This document shows, one piece after another, positions 1 through 7,298 of a stretch of 12,242 bases of DNA (positions are counted from its first letter, which is position 1; the number at the start of each line of letters is the position of its first letter). Made by a program: the position numbers and the translations under genes. The notes under the pieces were generated by a model. It saw only the letters and a list, made by a program, of their open reading frames with translations. It was not told where the DNA came from and did no database searches. The stretch comes from an uncultured Bacilli bacterium (GTDB taxonomy: Bacteria; Bacillota_I; Bacilli_A; RF39; UBA660), in NCBI GenBank assembly GCA_944350395.1, contig CALVPA010000003.1:1-12242 (forward strand), read 5' to 3'.

Positions 1-62
1 TTTCGATGTTTATTTTTTTATCAATTACATTGTATCAAATTTATGTCTTTTTTTTATATAAG

Positions 63-96
63 AAATAGTATTGATGTTTTTTCACCAACACTATTT
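63..96. repeat. 14-bp imperfect inverted repeat upstream of parC
   Basis: AAATAGTATTGATG (63-76) and CACCAACACTATTT (83-96) face each other across a TTTTTT loop. In a + strand transcript there are two A-C mismatches. In a - strand transcript both become G-U wobbles, so all 14 positions pair. Neither side is followed by a U-run in the direction that would make a clear terminator. It may be the end of a unit lying left of the window or a DNA-level site; its role is unknown. Confidence 0.5.
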
Positions 97-116
97 ATAA
101 TACAACCAAAGTTACT

Positions 117-139
117 ATAAACGTATGTTTATTTTTTTT
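117..139 (+). terminator. Possible weak terminator-like hairpin before parC
   Basis: ATAAAC (117-122) and GTTTAT (127-132) pair across a GTAT loop and run into eight T residues (132-139). The stem has only one G-C pair, so it would be weak. If real, it would end transcription arriving from the left before the parC promoter. Confidence 0.25.
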
Positions 140-164
140 ATATCCACTTATTTTATTAAAAAAT

Positions 165-193
165 TTGGCAATTTTTATTAAGTATGGTAAAAT
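165..193 (+). promoter_or_regulatory. Sigma-A type promoter for parC
   Basis: TTGGCA (165-170) and TAAAAT (188-193) are separated by exactly 17 bp, each one base from the -35 and -10 consensus. The expected start of transcription is about position 200, which would leave a leader of only about 12 nt before the ATG at 212. Confidence 0.75.
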
Positions 194-211
194 GTGTTAA
201 GGTGGTTAAGG

Positions 212-2740
212 ATGGAAGAAATAATAAATAGGATATATAACTATAGCTTGGAAGACATAATGGGCTATAGATTTGGTGCCTATTCTAAATATATAATACA
301 AGATAGAGCAATTCCCGATGTAAGGGATGGTTTGAAGCCGGTTCAAAGAAGAATACTCTATGCGATGTATAAAGATAACAATACGTACGATAAAAAATTT
401 AAAAAGTGTGCTAACGCAGTTGGTATAGTCTTAGGTAAATATCATCCACATGGAGACTCGTCAGTATATGAAGCATTAGTAAGATTATCTCAAGATTGGA
501 AACAAAATCATATTTTAGTAGAAGTCGACGGTAATAACGGTTCTATAGATGGTGATGGACCAGCTGCATATCGTTATACCGAGTGTAGACTAGCTAAGAT
601 AAGTGAGGAACTTTTAAAAGATGTAGATAAGTTCGAAGCGATGAAAACAAATTTTGCACCCAATTTCGACGATACTAAATTGGAACCTACTGTACTTCCT
701 GCGAGATTTCCAAACCTCTTAGTAAACGGTTGTACTGGTATAAGTGCTGGTTATGCGACTAACATGCCTCCACATAATCTTTCTGAGGTAATAGATGCGA
801 CTATAAAGAGAATAGATTCTCCTAACTGCACACTAGATACGATTCTTTCAATAGTAAAAGGTCCGGATTTTCCGACGGGTGGTATAGTCGAAGGATTAGA
901 CGGCCTTAGAAAAGCGTACGAGACAGGAAGAGGTAAGATAAATGTCCTATGTAAGTACGAATTTGTAAAAGAAAAAGGGAAGGACAAAATAGTAATCGAT
1001 GAAATACCATTCGATGTTAATAAAGCACTTCTAGTGAAAAAAATAGATGAGATAAGGATCGATAAAAAAGTAGATGGCATACAGGAAGTTAGAGATGAAT
1101 CCGACAAAGATGCCAATTTGCGAATTGTAATCGATTTAAAAAGTGGCGCTAATAAAGAATTAGTCATGAACTATTTACTTAAGAATACTGAACTTCAGAC
1201 TACATATAATTTTAACAACGTCACTATCGTAAATAGAAGGCCAAGACTTTTGGGAATAATTCCTATAATAGATGCTTATATCGCGCATCAGCAGTTCGTA
1301 GTTAAAAAAGCGAGTGAATGGGATCTTGCATTTGCAGAGAAACAGTGCCATATTACTGAAGGCTTAGTAAAAGCGATCAGCATATTAGATGAAGTAATCG
1401 CAACTATTAGATCGAGCAAGAATAAGGCAGATGCTAAAGATAATTTAGTTAAAAAGTACGACTTTACAGAAGCGCAGGCTGAAGCTATCGTAATGCTCCA
1501 ATTATATAGATTAACTAATACAGATATAGTAACTTTAAAAGAGAGATTAGATGAACTACACAAAGAGATAGAGAGATTAAAAGGTATCATAAACGATCCA
1601 CAAAAACTCAACAATGAGATAAAGTCAGATTTGAGGAGAATAAAGAAAGAGTATGGCGTTCCTAGAAAGACTAAAATAAGCGATACAGTTACCGAAATCA
1701 AAATAAGTGAAGAGGAACTCATTGCCGATGAAAACGTAGTCGTAGTTTTATCTAGCGACGGATACTTAAAGAGAGTAAGCCAAAAGAGTTATTCTGCAAA
1801 CGATGAAGAGACTGGATTAAAGCCAGGAGATACCGTATTAAATCTATACAGTGCTAGTACATTGGATAAACTCGCTATCATAACTGATTTAGGTAATTAT
1901 TTATTCATACCGGTATATGAAATACCTGAAGCTAAATGGAAAGATATGGGCAAACACATCAGCAACATAGTTACCGTTAGTCCAGATGAACGCGTTATAA
2001 ATTCATTTATAATGAACGATAGCTTCAAAGATAGAGAGATAATTACGTTTACTAAAAATGGAATGGTAAAAAGAAGTAAGTTTGCATCTTACTTCGTACA
2101 GAGGTATAACAAGACTTATCCGGGAATAAAACTTAAAGATAAAGATACAGTAGTAAGTGCAGAAATTACAAAAGATAAAGTATTAATCATAACTAAAAAT
2201 GGATACTATCTTACATTCGACGCATCAGAAATACCTGAAAGTGGGGTTAAAACTTCTGGTGTAAAAGGTATAGGATTAAAAGATGACGATGAAGTAGTCG
2301 CAGGTCTAACATACAGTTCTAAAGATGAATATGTGACTGTTTTCACGGACAATAAGACTGCTAAAAGAGTTAAAGTAACCGATTTACAAGTGACATCTAG
2401 AGCCAAAAGAGGACAGACTTTAATAAAGAAGACTAAGACTGTATCTTATAATATCTTAAACGCTTTTATTACGGACTCTAAATCACATCTTTCTTTAAAG
2501 GCAGGAGATCAGATAAAACAGATCAAAAATAGTGAAATATCGATTATGGATTTAGCTAGTACAGGTAGTAGTGTAACTAAAGAAAAGATAACTAATGTAA
2601 CCTTGATTCCTAGTTTGGTCGATACCAAAAAGTACGTAGAAGAAGATTCTGCAGAGTTACCTAAGATGGTTGGAGATGAGCCAAAAGAAAAATTTAAAGA
2701 ACTAACTATCGATGACTTTTTAGAACAGTTCAAATTATAG
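212..2740 (+). CDS. parC: DNA topoisomerase IV subunit A
   Basis: This is the breakage-reunion subunit of topoisomerase IV, which with ParE separates daughter chromosomes and relaxes supercoils. The 842-aa protein has the N-terminal GyrA/ParC core, with the HPHGDS motif near residues 78-83, the ParC-like NNGSIDGDGPAA stretch, and the catalytic Arg-Tyr of RYTE at R121/Y122. The C-terminal third resembles a beta-propeller, beginning with GYLKR-type repeats, and no GyrA box (QRRGGKG) is present; both favour ParC over GyrA. At the usual quinolone positions it has Ser (S83) and Glu (E87), the susceptible-type residues. The frame is open from a GTG at 194, but that codon lies upstream of the predicted transcription start, and AAGGTGG (199-205) sits six bases before ATG 212, so I chose 212. 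parE is not in the window; it could lie to the left. This is probably the first gene of a five-gene operon. Confidence 0.95.
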   Translation: MEEIINRIYNYSLEDIMGYRFGAYSKYIIQDRAIPDVRDGLKPVQRRILYAMYKDNNTYDKKFKKCANAVGIVLGKYHPHGDSSVYEALVRLSQDWKQNHILVEVDGNNGSIDGDGPAAYRYTECRLAKISEELLKDVDKFEAMKTNFAPNFDDTKLEPTVLPARFPNLLVNGCTGISAGYATNMPPHNLSEVIDATIKRIDSPNCTLDTILSIVKGPDFPTGGIVEGLDGLRKAYETGRGKINVLCKYEFVKEKGKDKIVIDEIPFDVNKALLVKKIDEIRIDKKVDGIQEVRDESDKDANLRIVIDLKSGANKELVMNYLLKNTELQTTYNFNNVTIVNRRPRLLGIIPIIDAYIAHQQFVVKKASEWDLAFAEKQCHITEGLVKAISILDEVIATIRSSKNKADAKDNLVKKYDFTEAQAEAIVMLQLYRLTNTDIVTLKERLDELHKEIERLKGIINDPQKLNNEIKSDLRRIKKEYGVPRKTKISDTVTEIKISEEELIADENVVVVLSSDGYLKRVSQKSYSANDEETGLKPGDTVLNLYSASTLDKLAIITDLGNYLFIPVYEIPEAKWKDMGKHISNIVTVSPDERVINSFIMNDSFKDREIITFTKNGMVKRSKFASYFVQRYNKTYPGIKLKDKDTVVSAEITKDKVLIITKNGYYLTFDASEIPESGVKTSGVKGIGLKDDDEVVAGLTYSSKDEYVTVFTDNKTAKRVKVTDLQVTSRAKRGQTLIKKTKTVSYNILNAFITDSKSHLSLKAGDQIKQIKNSEISIMDLASTGSSVTKEKITNVTLIPSLVDTKKYVEEDSAELPKMVGDEPKEKFKELTIDDFLEQFKL

Positions 2741-2750
2741 GGGCTTTCTT

Positions 2751-2975
2751 ATGGATTCAGAAGACTATAATAGTTTCGATTTTTCGTGGGATATACTAGA
2801 ATCCGAAACCCTTATATTGCCAAATGAACTTTTAGTATATTATTTATACAAATATTACATCGATAGAATGAATAAAAAAGAAGTGCAAGAAAAAGAAGAC
2901 ATATACAATATAAATGTTTATGTGCAAAAACTAAGAAAGAGAGTGGTGGATGATGTTTTCAAAATTGATATGTGA
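2751..2975 (+). CDS. Small hypothetical protein (74 aa)
   Basis: I do not recognise this 74-aa protein. It is acidic at the N-terminus (MDSEDYNSFDFSWD), has a central helical stretch with a Leu/Tyr-rich part (LLVYYLYKYYIDR, residues about 27-39), and ends in a charged Lys/Glu region and a LRKRVV stretch that could form a helix or coiled coil. There is no signal peptide or clear membrane segment. It starts 10 bp after the parC stop, whose TAG is part of the AGGGG ribosome site. Its 3' end overlaps the next gene by 26 bp in another frame, which suggests translational coupling and perhaps a joint function with the 539-aa protein. The ribosome site, the tight packing and the base composition like its neighbours argue that it is real. 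Confidence 0.7.
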   Translation: MDSEDYNSFDFSWDILESETLILPNELLVYYLYKYYIDRMNKKEVQEKEDIYNINVYVQKLRKRVVDDVFKIDM

Positions 2976-4569
2976 AAGCAATATTCCACCAAATTTCATA
3001 AACAGTATTCTTACTAATAAGGGACTCTATGAAATGTTTAAAAATGACTTTGAAAATAATTTAGAATACTTTCAAAATATGAGTAAAGAAGATTATTTAT
3101 CTAGTATACTTAATTTCATAGAACAGGAACTTTTTAGTAAAAATTTATATCACATTTACCCTGTTACAAGTGAAGAAGAACGTAATATAAAGAAAGAAAG
3201 TACTATAAATTACATCAAAAGTTTTTATGACGACTTTTTATTAGACGAATTTAAGAAAAAACCTGAGAATCTTTTAAATACTTCTTTTTTTAGGGGAATT
3301 AAATTTGCTAAAGAAAATGATGAATATGCTAAAGATGATCTGGTATTTTCAGAATTATGTGATTATATATTCAATAAATCACTTTCATACGATGAACTTG
3401 TAAGCATAATTTTAAATCCTATAATGTCAAAACTAAATGATGGAGAGACTCTATCTTCTAAAGAATTTGATATTCTCTCTAATTATATCAAAAATAACTC
3501 TAATGGTTTTATCAGTATAGATCTAGCCTTAAATATGATTAAAAATCATGCCTTAAAGATAAATCATATATTCGAAGAAGATGTAGTCAAAGAAATAGTT
3601 AGGTCCTTAGTGTTGGATTATAATAAAAGTAATCACATAAATTGTGAGATAGAATTCGTACACGTGTCGGATAATTTTAAAGGCTTAAGTTCTCATAGCA
3701 TTAAACCTTGTTTAATATTTCTAAAAGAAGATTTAATTACCAAATTTATTTCAGGCAATTACCTAGAGTTAATTAACTGTTTATTTTATGAAATGTCGAT
3801 AATTACTAATGCCATTATATTAGAAAAAAATGAAATATCGTATAAAACTTTAAGGGTAATTATGGGACTTATAAATGAGAGAGTAGATTTAGATAAGATA
3901 TTTGTATTACCAGATTACGAACCTTATTCTTATTTTACAGATTTAAAAGCTTCGACATTTATCAAAACTCTTAGATTTTATCAGATGCTAGGAATAGATC
4001 TATTCGATAATTATATAGATAATAAAATTATGGAGATACCAAAGAATAACGAAATAGAAACATTTATAGATAAGAAGAGTATTTCTAAAGAGATAATGTT
4101 TTCTAGTAAATTTAAAAAATTGGATAAAGATAAAATACAATCATATATTTCTAATTTTAAAGTATTAGGTATAATTTACAATAAAGATGGCGAAAAGAAG
4201 AGAACTGTAGATTTAATCAAAAAATACAGTAATGGAGAATATAGAGAAATAATCGATACATATTTATGTTCTAGGATTATAGAACCAGATGAGATGTGCG
4301 AAGATGTAAGCGATTTAGCAAATTTTAAATCTAAAGATGAAGTTGTAAACAGATTAGTCGATAAATTGCTAAAATATATATATGTCGATTCAATCTATTA
4401 CAGTTTGACTAGTTATATCAATTTTAATAAGACTAGATCTAATTTTAATTTAAGAGAATATTTAGACGATATGATCGTTCGTATCAATTGTATAAAAGAT
4501 ACACCTATAACTCACAGATTCATAGATAAAGCACTCATAACTATAGAAGATATGAAACAAAATTTTTGA
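2950..4569 (+). CDS. Hypothetical protein (539 aa), unknown family
   Basis: This is a 539-aa, mostly helical, Lys/Asn/Ile-rich cytosolic-looking protein with no signal peptide or convincing membrane helix, and I cannot assign a family. The stretch around residues 253-300 (CLIFLKEDLITKF, then LELINCLFYEMSIITNAII) has the layout of a zincin-like helix, where a secreted or intracellular peptidase would carry HExxH. Here the equivalent residues are Y280-E281-M282-S283-I284, so any metal-binding motif is absent; this comparison is inference only. ATG 2950 is followed at once by ATG 2953, and either could be the start behind GAGAGTGG. The gene overlaps the preceding small gene by 26 bp and lies 31 bp before ylbD with no terminator between them, so it is probably cotranscribed from the parC promoter. 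Confidence 0.8.
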   Translation: MMFSKLICESNIPPNFINSILTNKGLYEMFKNDFENNLEYFQNMSKEDYLSSILNFIEQELFSKNLYHIYPVTSEEERNIKKESTINYIKSFYDDFLLDEFKKKPENLLNTSFFRGIKFAKENDEYAKDDLVFSELCDYIFNKSLSYDELVSIILNPIMSKLNDGETLSSKEFDILSNYIKNNSNGFISIDLALNMIKNHALKINHIFEEDVVKEIVRSLVLDYNKSNHINCEIEFVHVSDNFKGLSSHSIKPCLIFLKEDLITKFISGNYLELINCLFYEMSIITNAIILEKNEISYKTLRVIMGLINERVDLDKIFVLPDYEPYSYFTDLKASTFIKTLRFYQMLGIDLFDNYIDNKIMEIPKNNEIETFIDKKSISKEIMFSSKFKKLDKDKIQSYISNFKVLGIIYNKDGEKKRTVDLIKKYSNGEYREIIDTYLCSRIIEPDEMCEDVSDLANFKSKDEVVNRLVDKLLKYIYVDSIYYSLTSYINFNKTRSNFNLREYLDDMIVRINCIKDTPITHRFIDKALITIEDMKQNF

Positions 4570-4600
4570 TAAATCATATATTTTAATAGGGTGATCACTT

Positions 4601-4975
4601 ATGAGTAAGAAAGATGAATTTAAGGATTTTGTCTCTAAACATCCTTCCTTAGTAACAATCGTAAAAGAAAAGAGACATACTTGGCAAGATTTATACGAAG
4701 TATATGATCTATACGGAACGGATGAAAAACTGTGGGATAATTATCTCAGCAATTCTAAAAAGGAAGTAGCTTCTGATGTCGATGTAACGACGAGTTTAGG
4801 AGAACTTGCGAAAGTATTTAAAAATATAAATATAGATAATGTTCAAAAATATATCGATACAGCTCAGAAGGCTATAGGAGTAATACAAGAATTGACAGGA
4901 AAATCTAGTGCTAGTACGATAAGTAAAGTTGGTCCTCAAACTGCTAGACCGATAAATAAAATATTTGAGGATTAA
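4601..4975 (+). CDS. ylbD: YlbD-like putative spore coat protein
   Basis: The 124-aa product matches the YlbD family of Bacilli, annotated as a putative spore coat protein. The diagnostic N-terminal block is here: FKDFVSKHPSLVTIVKEKRH (residues 7-26), then TWQDLYEVYDLYG and a Trp-Asp-Asn-Tyr end to the helix. The remainder is a low-conservation tail with a helical stretch (about 66-98) and a Ser/Thr-rich end. There is no signal peptide. AGGGTGA (4588-4594) is the ribosome site, seven bases before the ATG. The gene directly precedes a YlbE-like gene, the same order as in Bacillus, which strongly supports both calls. A coat role is known only from family annotation, and this distant homologue may differ. 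Confidence 0.85.
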   Translation: MSKKDEFKDFVSKHPSLVTIVKEKRHTWQDLYEVYDLYGTDEKLWDNYLSNSKKEVASDVDVTTSLGELAKVFKNINIDNVQKYIDTAQKAIGVIQELTGKSSASTISKVGPQTARPINKIFED

Positions 4976-4977
4976 AA

Positions 4978-5199
4978 ATGCAAGTAGTCACACAATATAT
5001 TTTGCAAAGTGATCCTAAGATGCATAAATTTTTAAAAGAAAATTCTCAATGGTATAAAGAATTAAACAGAAATAGCAAAAATTATGATTTGTTTGTAAAA
5101 GAGATGAAAAAAAAATATAGACTTAATCCGACAGATAAAATAAGTGATACTATCGATAACATCGATATGGTAAGTACAATTATAAAAACCATTACATAA
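4978..5199 (+). CDS. ylbE: YlbE-like protein
   Basis: This 73-aa protein fits the YlbE-like family: an N-terminal VTQYILQSDPKMHKFLKENS block, WYKELNRN (residues 25-32, the most conserved part of the family) and a C-terminal amphipathic helix ending IDMVSTIIKTIT. Its length is close to that of the Bacillus protein. The molecular function is not established. Only 2 bp separate it from the ylbD stop, and its ribosome site GAGG (4967-4970) lies inside the end of ylbD, so the two are translated from one message. It is the last gene of the parC unit, and its stop codon overlaps the 5' arm of the terminator. Confidence 0.85.
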   Translation: MQVVTQYILQSDPKMHKFLKENSQWYKELNRNSKNYDLFVKEMKKKYRLNPTDKISDTIDNIDMVSTIIKTIT

Positions 5200-5219
5200 G
5201 ACGCAAAATGCGTCTTTTT
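5198..5219 (+). terminator. Rho-independent terminator of the parC-ylbE operon
   Basis: AAGACGCA (5198-5205), a three-base AAA loop and TGCGTCTT (5209-5216) form a perfect 8-bp stem followed by T residues to 5219. It begins within the ylbE stop codon. Confidence 0.85.
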
Positions 5220-5238
5220 AAGTTTAAAGATGACTCAT

Positions 5239-5267
5239 TTGACAATTTTATCTCTCTTTGCTAGAAT
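5239..5267 (+). promoter_or_regulatory. Strong sigma-A promoter for the ANL synthetase-like gene
   Basis: A perfect TTGACA (5239-5244) and TAGAAT (5262-5267) are 17 bp apart. Transcription should start near 5274, just before the ribosome site AGGAGGG (5276-5282), giving a leader of about 21 nt. The gap from that site to ATG 5295 is 12 bases, slightly long, but no better start codon is present. Confidence 0.85.
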
Positions 5268-5294
5268 TAAAAGGCAGGAGGGTAATACAACTTA

Positions 5295-7244
5295 ATGAAG
5301 GATAAAGTACAATTAGCAATAGAAGATTTAAAAAAGAATAGAAATTATTCACTATATCAAGAAATTTATAAACAAAATAAAAATAGATTAGACAATATAG
5401 CTATAAGTTATAGAGGTAATAATATAACTTATAGAGAATTATTTGACAAAGTAGAAATTTATAGTGCTGCTTTAAAGATACACGGATTTAAAAAAGGAAG
5501 CATAGTTCCTTTATGTCTATCTAATACACCGGAATTTATTTATATGTTTTTAGCTATAAGTAGAATCGGTGCAATTATGAATTCTTTTGGACCGCACTTC
5601 GATAAAGAATATTTAAAAGAGATGCTCAAAAATGCTGGAAATGGAATGGTATTTGTAACAGATGATAACTATGGAGAAATAAAAGATGTTATTGAAAACT
5701 CAAATACTAGGGCAGTAGTCATGTTTTCTTTAAGTGACTCTTTACCTTTAAAAAATCATTTGGATCCGTACATGGAATTCGATGCTCCATATAAAGATTT
5801 TAGTAATCACTTACGAGATTTTAAAAAAGATAGTAAAATTTTGATGATGTCAGGTGAATCATTTGAGACATATGGCAAAAGCTATTTGGAATTTATGGAA
5901 AAAGAAAGAGGATTATATAGCGATGATATCAAAGAAAGTTTAACCGCTAATGTCGATTTAGAAGATCCATTTACTATTACGTATACTAGTGGAACTACCA
6001 ATTCTGGTAGACCTAAAGCGGTTTTACATGCAGTAAGAAGTTATATGACGCTTGCTAGATTTAAAGATTCAGATGTGTCCGGAATGCCTAAAATGAAAAA
6101 TGTTAGGACTTTAGCACACATTCCAACGTATTCACATACTATACTTACTACAAGTATTATAGATCCATTATACCTTGGTTGTACGGTTTGTCCAGAGCCT
6201 ATTTATGATAAGGATTTTTTCCCTTATTCAATTGTAATAAATAAGCCAAATATGGTAACGGCAACAGAAGTATTTTGGGATAGTTTTTGCAAAGCACTTA
6301 CATTCGACGAAAAATTTAAAAAAGTGAAATTCCCAGAATTATATATTCCAATAGTTGTAGGTGAAGCACTTTCTCCTGGAGAAGAAAAGTTTTTTAATAG
6401 AGTTTCACGTGAGCACAAATTTGGAACAGGCAGAGTTCCTTTTCCAATATCACCAGTAGCTTTTTCAATCGGTGGCGGAACTTGTGAAAGCAGTGGAGTA
6501 TTTATAACCCTATTTAAAGCATTAAAGGAAAAACTTCCACAGTATTCTTTTAAAGATAAGACGATTGGACTTACACCACTTGCTTGTGCCAATGTAGATG
6601 TCATTAGAAAAGATGGTTCTAGCTGTGAAATAGAAGAATGCGGAGAACTCGTTTTAGGCGGAAATTGTAACATGATAGGTTATTATAATGATCCAATATT
6701 GACTGAGAAAGCAATATATAAATCTGAAGATGGTAGGGAATATTTAAGAATCGGGGTTTTTGCTAAAAAACTAGATAAAAAGCCAAGAATTAAAATTTTA
6801 GGAAGAATGAAGGACTTAATAGTACTTTCTGACGGAAGTGAGTATCCTTTATATAAAATTGAAGAAATAGTACTAAAGGATACCAAAACTATAATGTCTT
6901 GCTCTGTAGTAAAAGTTGCAAATGGTAACGATGGAATTGATATAGTTATTCATATTGAACCACAACCTACTAAGAATTTTGATAAAGATAAAGTATTAGA
7001 TAGCGTTGCAATGAGACTTAATGGAATGATTCCTAAAGAATTATTTGATAGTATATATTTAAGATATAGAACCAATGAAGAAGGTTTTCCATTTACTCAT
7101 AGCGGCAAAAGAGATTCACAAGCGTTATCTAACGAAGGATTAGAAAATACCATTAGTATTAACGATTGCCTAGTAAGAGAAGGATTAATAACAAAACCAA
7201 AAGTACTTAAAATGGAAAAAAATGACAAGGAAAACATAAATTAG
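5295..7244 (+). CDS. Acyl-CoA synthetase-like protein (ANL superfamily), altered AMP motif
   Basis: This 649-aa protein belongs to the adenylate-forming ANL superfamily (acyl- and aryl-CoA ligases, NRPS adenylation domains, luciferase), whose members activate a carboxylic acid as acyl-AMP. Visible motifs are the phosphate loop YTSGTTNSGRPK (230-241), a GTCES block with the conserved Glu (E398), the hinge-side GRMKDLI (503-509), and the C-terminal lysine motif SGK with K605, the residue that catalyses adenylation. The usual (S/R)TGD before the hinge is RIGV here (485-488), so the Asp that normally holds the AMP ribose is replaced by Val. There is no signal peptide, so it should be cytosolic or peripheral to the membrane. 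The substrate cannot be told; a fatty acid is one possibility. It is a single-gene unit between two terminators with a near-consensus promoter, which suggests steady expression. It could be an active enzyme with relaxed nucleotide binding, or a protein that has lost activity. Confidence 0.85.
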   Translation: MKDKVQLAIEDLKKNRNYSLYQEIYKQNKNRLDNIAISYRGNNITYRELFDKVEIYSAALKIHGFKKGSIVPLCLSNTPEFIYMFLAISRIGAIMNSFGPHFDKEYLKEMLKNAGNGMVFVTDDNYGEIKDVIENSNTRAVVMFSLSDSLPLKNHLDPYMEFDAPYKDFSNHLRDFKKDSKILMMSGESFETYGKSYLEFMEKERGLYSDDIKESLTANVDLEDPFTITYTSGTTNSGRPKAVLHAVRSYMTLARFKDSDVSGMPKMKNVRTLAHIPTYSHTILTTSIIDPLYLGCTVCPEPIYDKDFFPYSIVINKPNMVTATEVFWDSFCKALTFDEKFKKVKFPELYIPIVVGEALSPGEEKFFNRVSREHKFGTGRVPFPISPVAFSIGGGTCESSGVFITLFKALKEKLPQYSFKDKTIGLTPLACANVDVIRKDGSSCEIEECGELVLGGNCNMIGYYNDPILTEKAIYKSEDGREYLRIGVFAKKLDKKPRIKILGRMKDLIVLSDGSEYPLYKIEEIVLKDTKTIMSCSVVKVANGNDGIDIVIHIEPQPTKNFDKDKVLDSVAMRLNGMIPKELFDSIYLRYRTNEEGFPFTHSGKRDSQALSNEGLENTISINDCLVREGLITKPKVLKMEKNDKENIN

Positions 7245-7262
7245 TAATGTTTTCTTTTTTTT
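7227..7262 (+). terminator. Terminator of the ANL synthetase-like gene
   Basis: GAAAACAT (7230-7237) and ATGTTTTC (7247-7254) pair perfectly across a 9-base loop. The stem extends outward by a G-U and two A-U pairs and runs into eight T residues (7255-7262). The stop codon lies in the loop. The T-run covers the place where a -35 box for the next gene would be. Confidence 0.8.
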
Positions 7263-7269
7263 GTATTTG

Positions 7270-7278
7270 TGATATAAT
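7270..7278 (+). promoter_or_regulatory. Extended -10 promoter for the hybrid kinase operon
   Basis: TGA directly before a perfect TATAAT (7273-7278) forms an extended -10 (TGN) element. No good -35 box is present, since that region is the terminator T-run. The expected start is about 7285, which leaves a leader near 14 nt with the ribosome site GGTGAT at 7287-7292. Confidence 0.65.
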
Positions 7279-7298
7279 TTGATTATGGTGATAGTAAA

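Noticed and set aside
22..40. Possible - strand promoter (TACAAT at 34-29)
   Set aside because: There is no -35 match or extended -10 element, and no ribosome site or start codon follows on the - strand before the window edge.
139..150. DnaA-box-like TATCCAC in the leader of parC
   Set aside because: It is a single imperfect match with no cluster of boxes and no dnaA or dnaN nearby.
1..193. Riboswitch or structured leader upstream of parC
   Set aside because: The predicted transcription start leaves only about 12 nt of leader, and the sequence is simple A/T-rich DNA with no recognisable aptamer.
194..211. GTG start giving parC six extra residues
   Set aside because: The GTG directly follows the predicted -10 box and would lie upstream of the transcription start; AAGGTGG is placed for ATG 212.
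751..1722. Open frames on the - strand inside parC, and similar ones inside the ANL, kinase, Hpt and rhodanese-like genes
   Set aside because: They are Ser/Leu/Ile-rich mirror frames of well-recognised genes and lack ribosome sites.
4570..4600. Separate promoter for ylbD (TATATT at 4577-4582)
   Set aside because: The -35 side is poor (TGAAAC at 18 bp) and there is no terminator upstream, so cotranscription with the parC unit is simpler.
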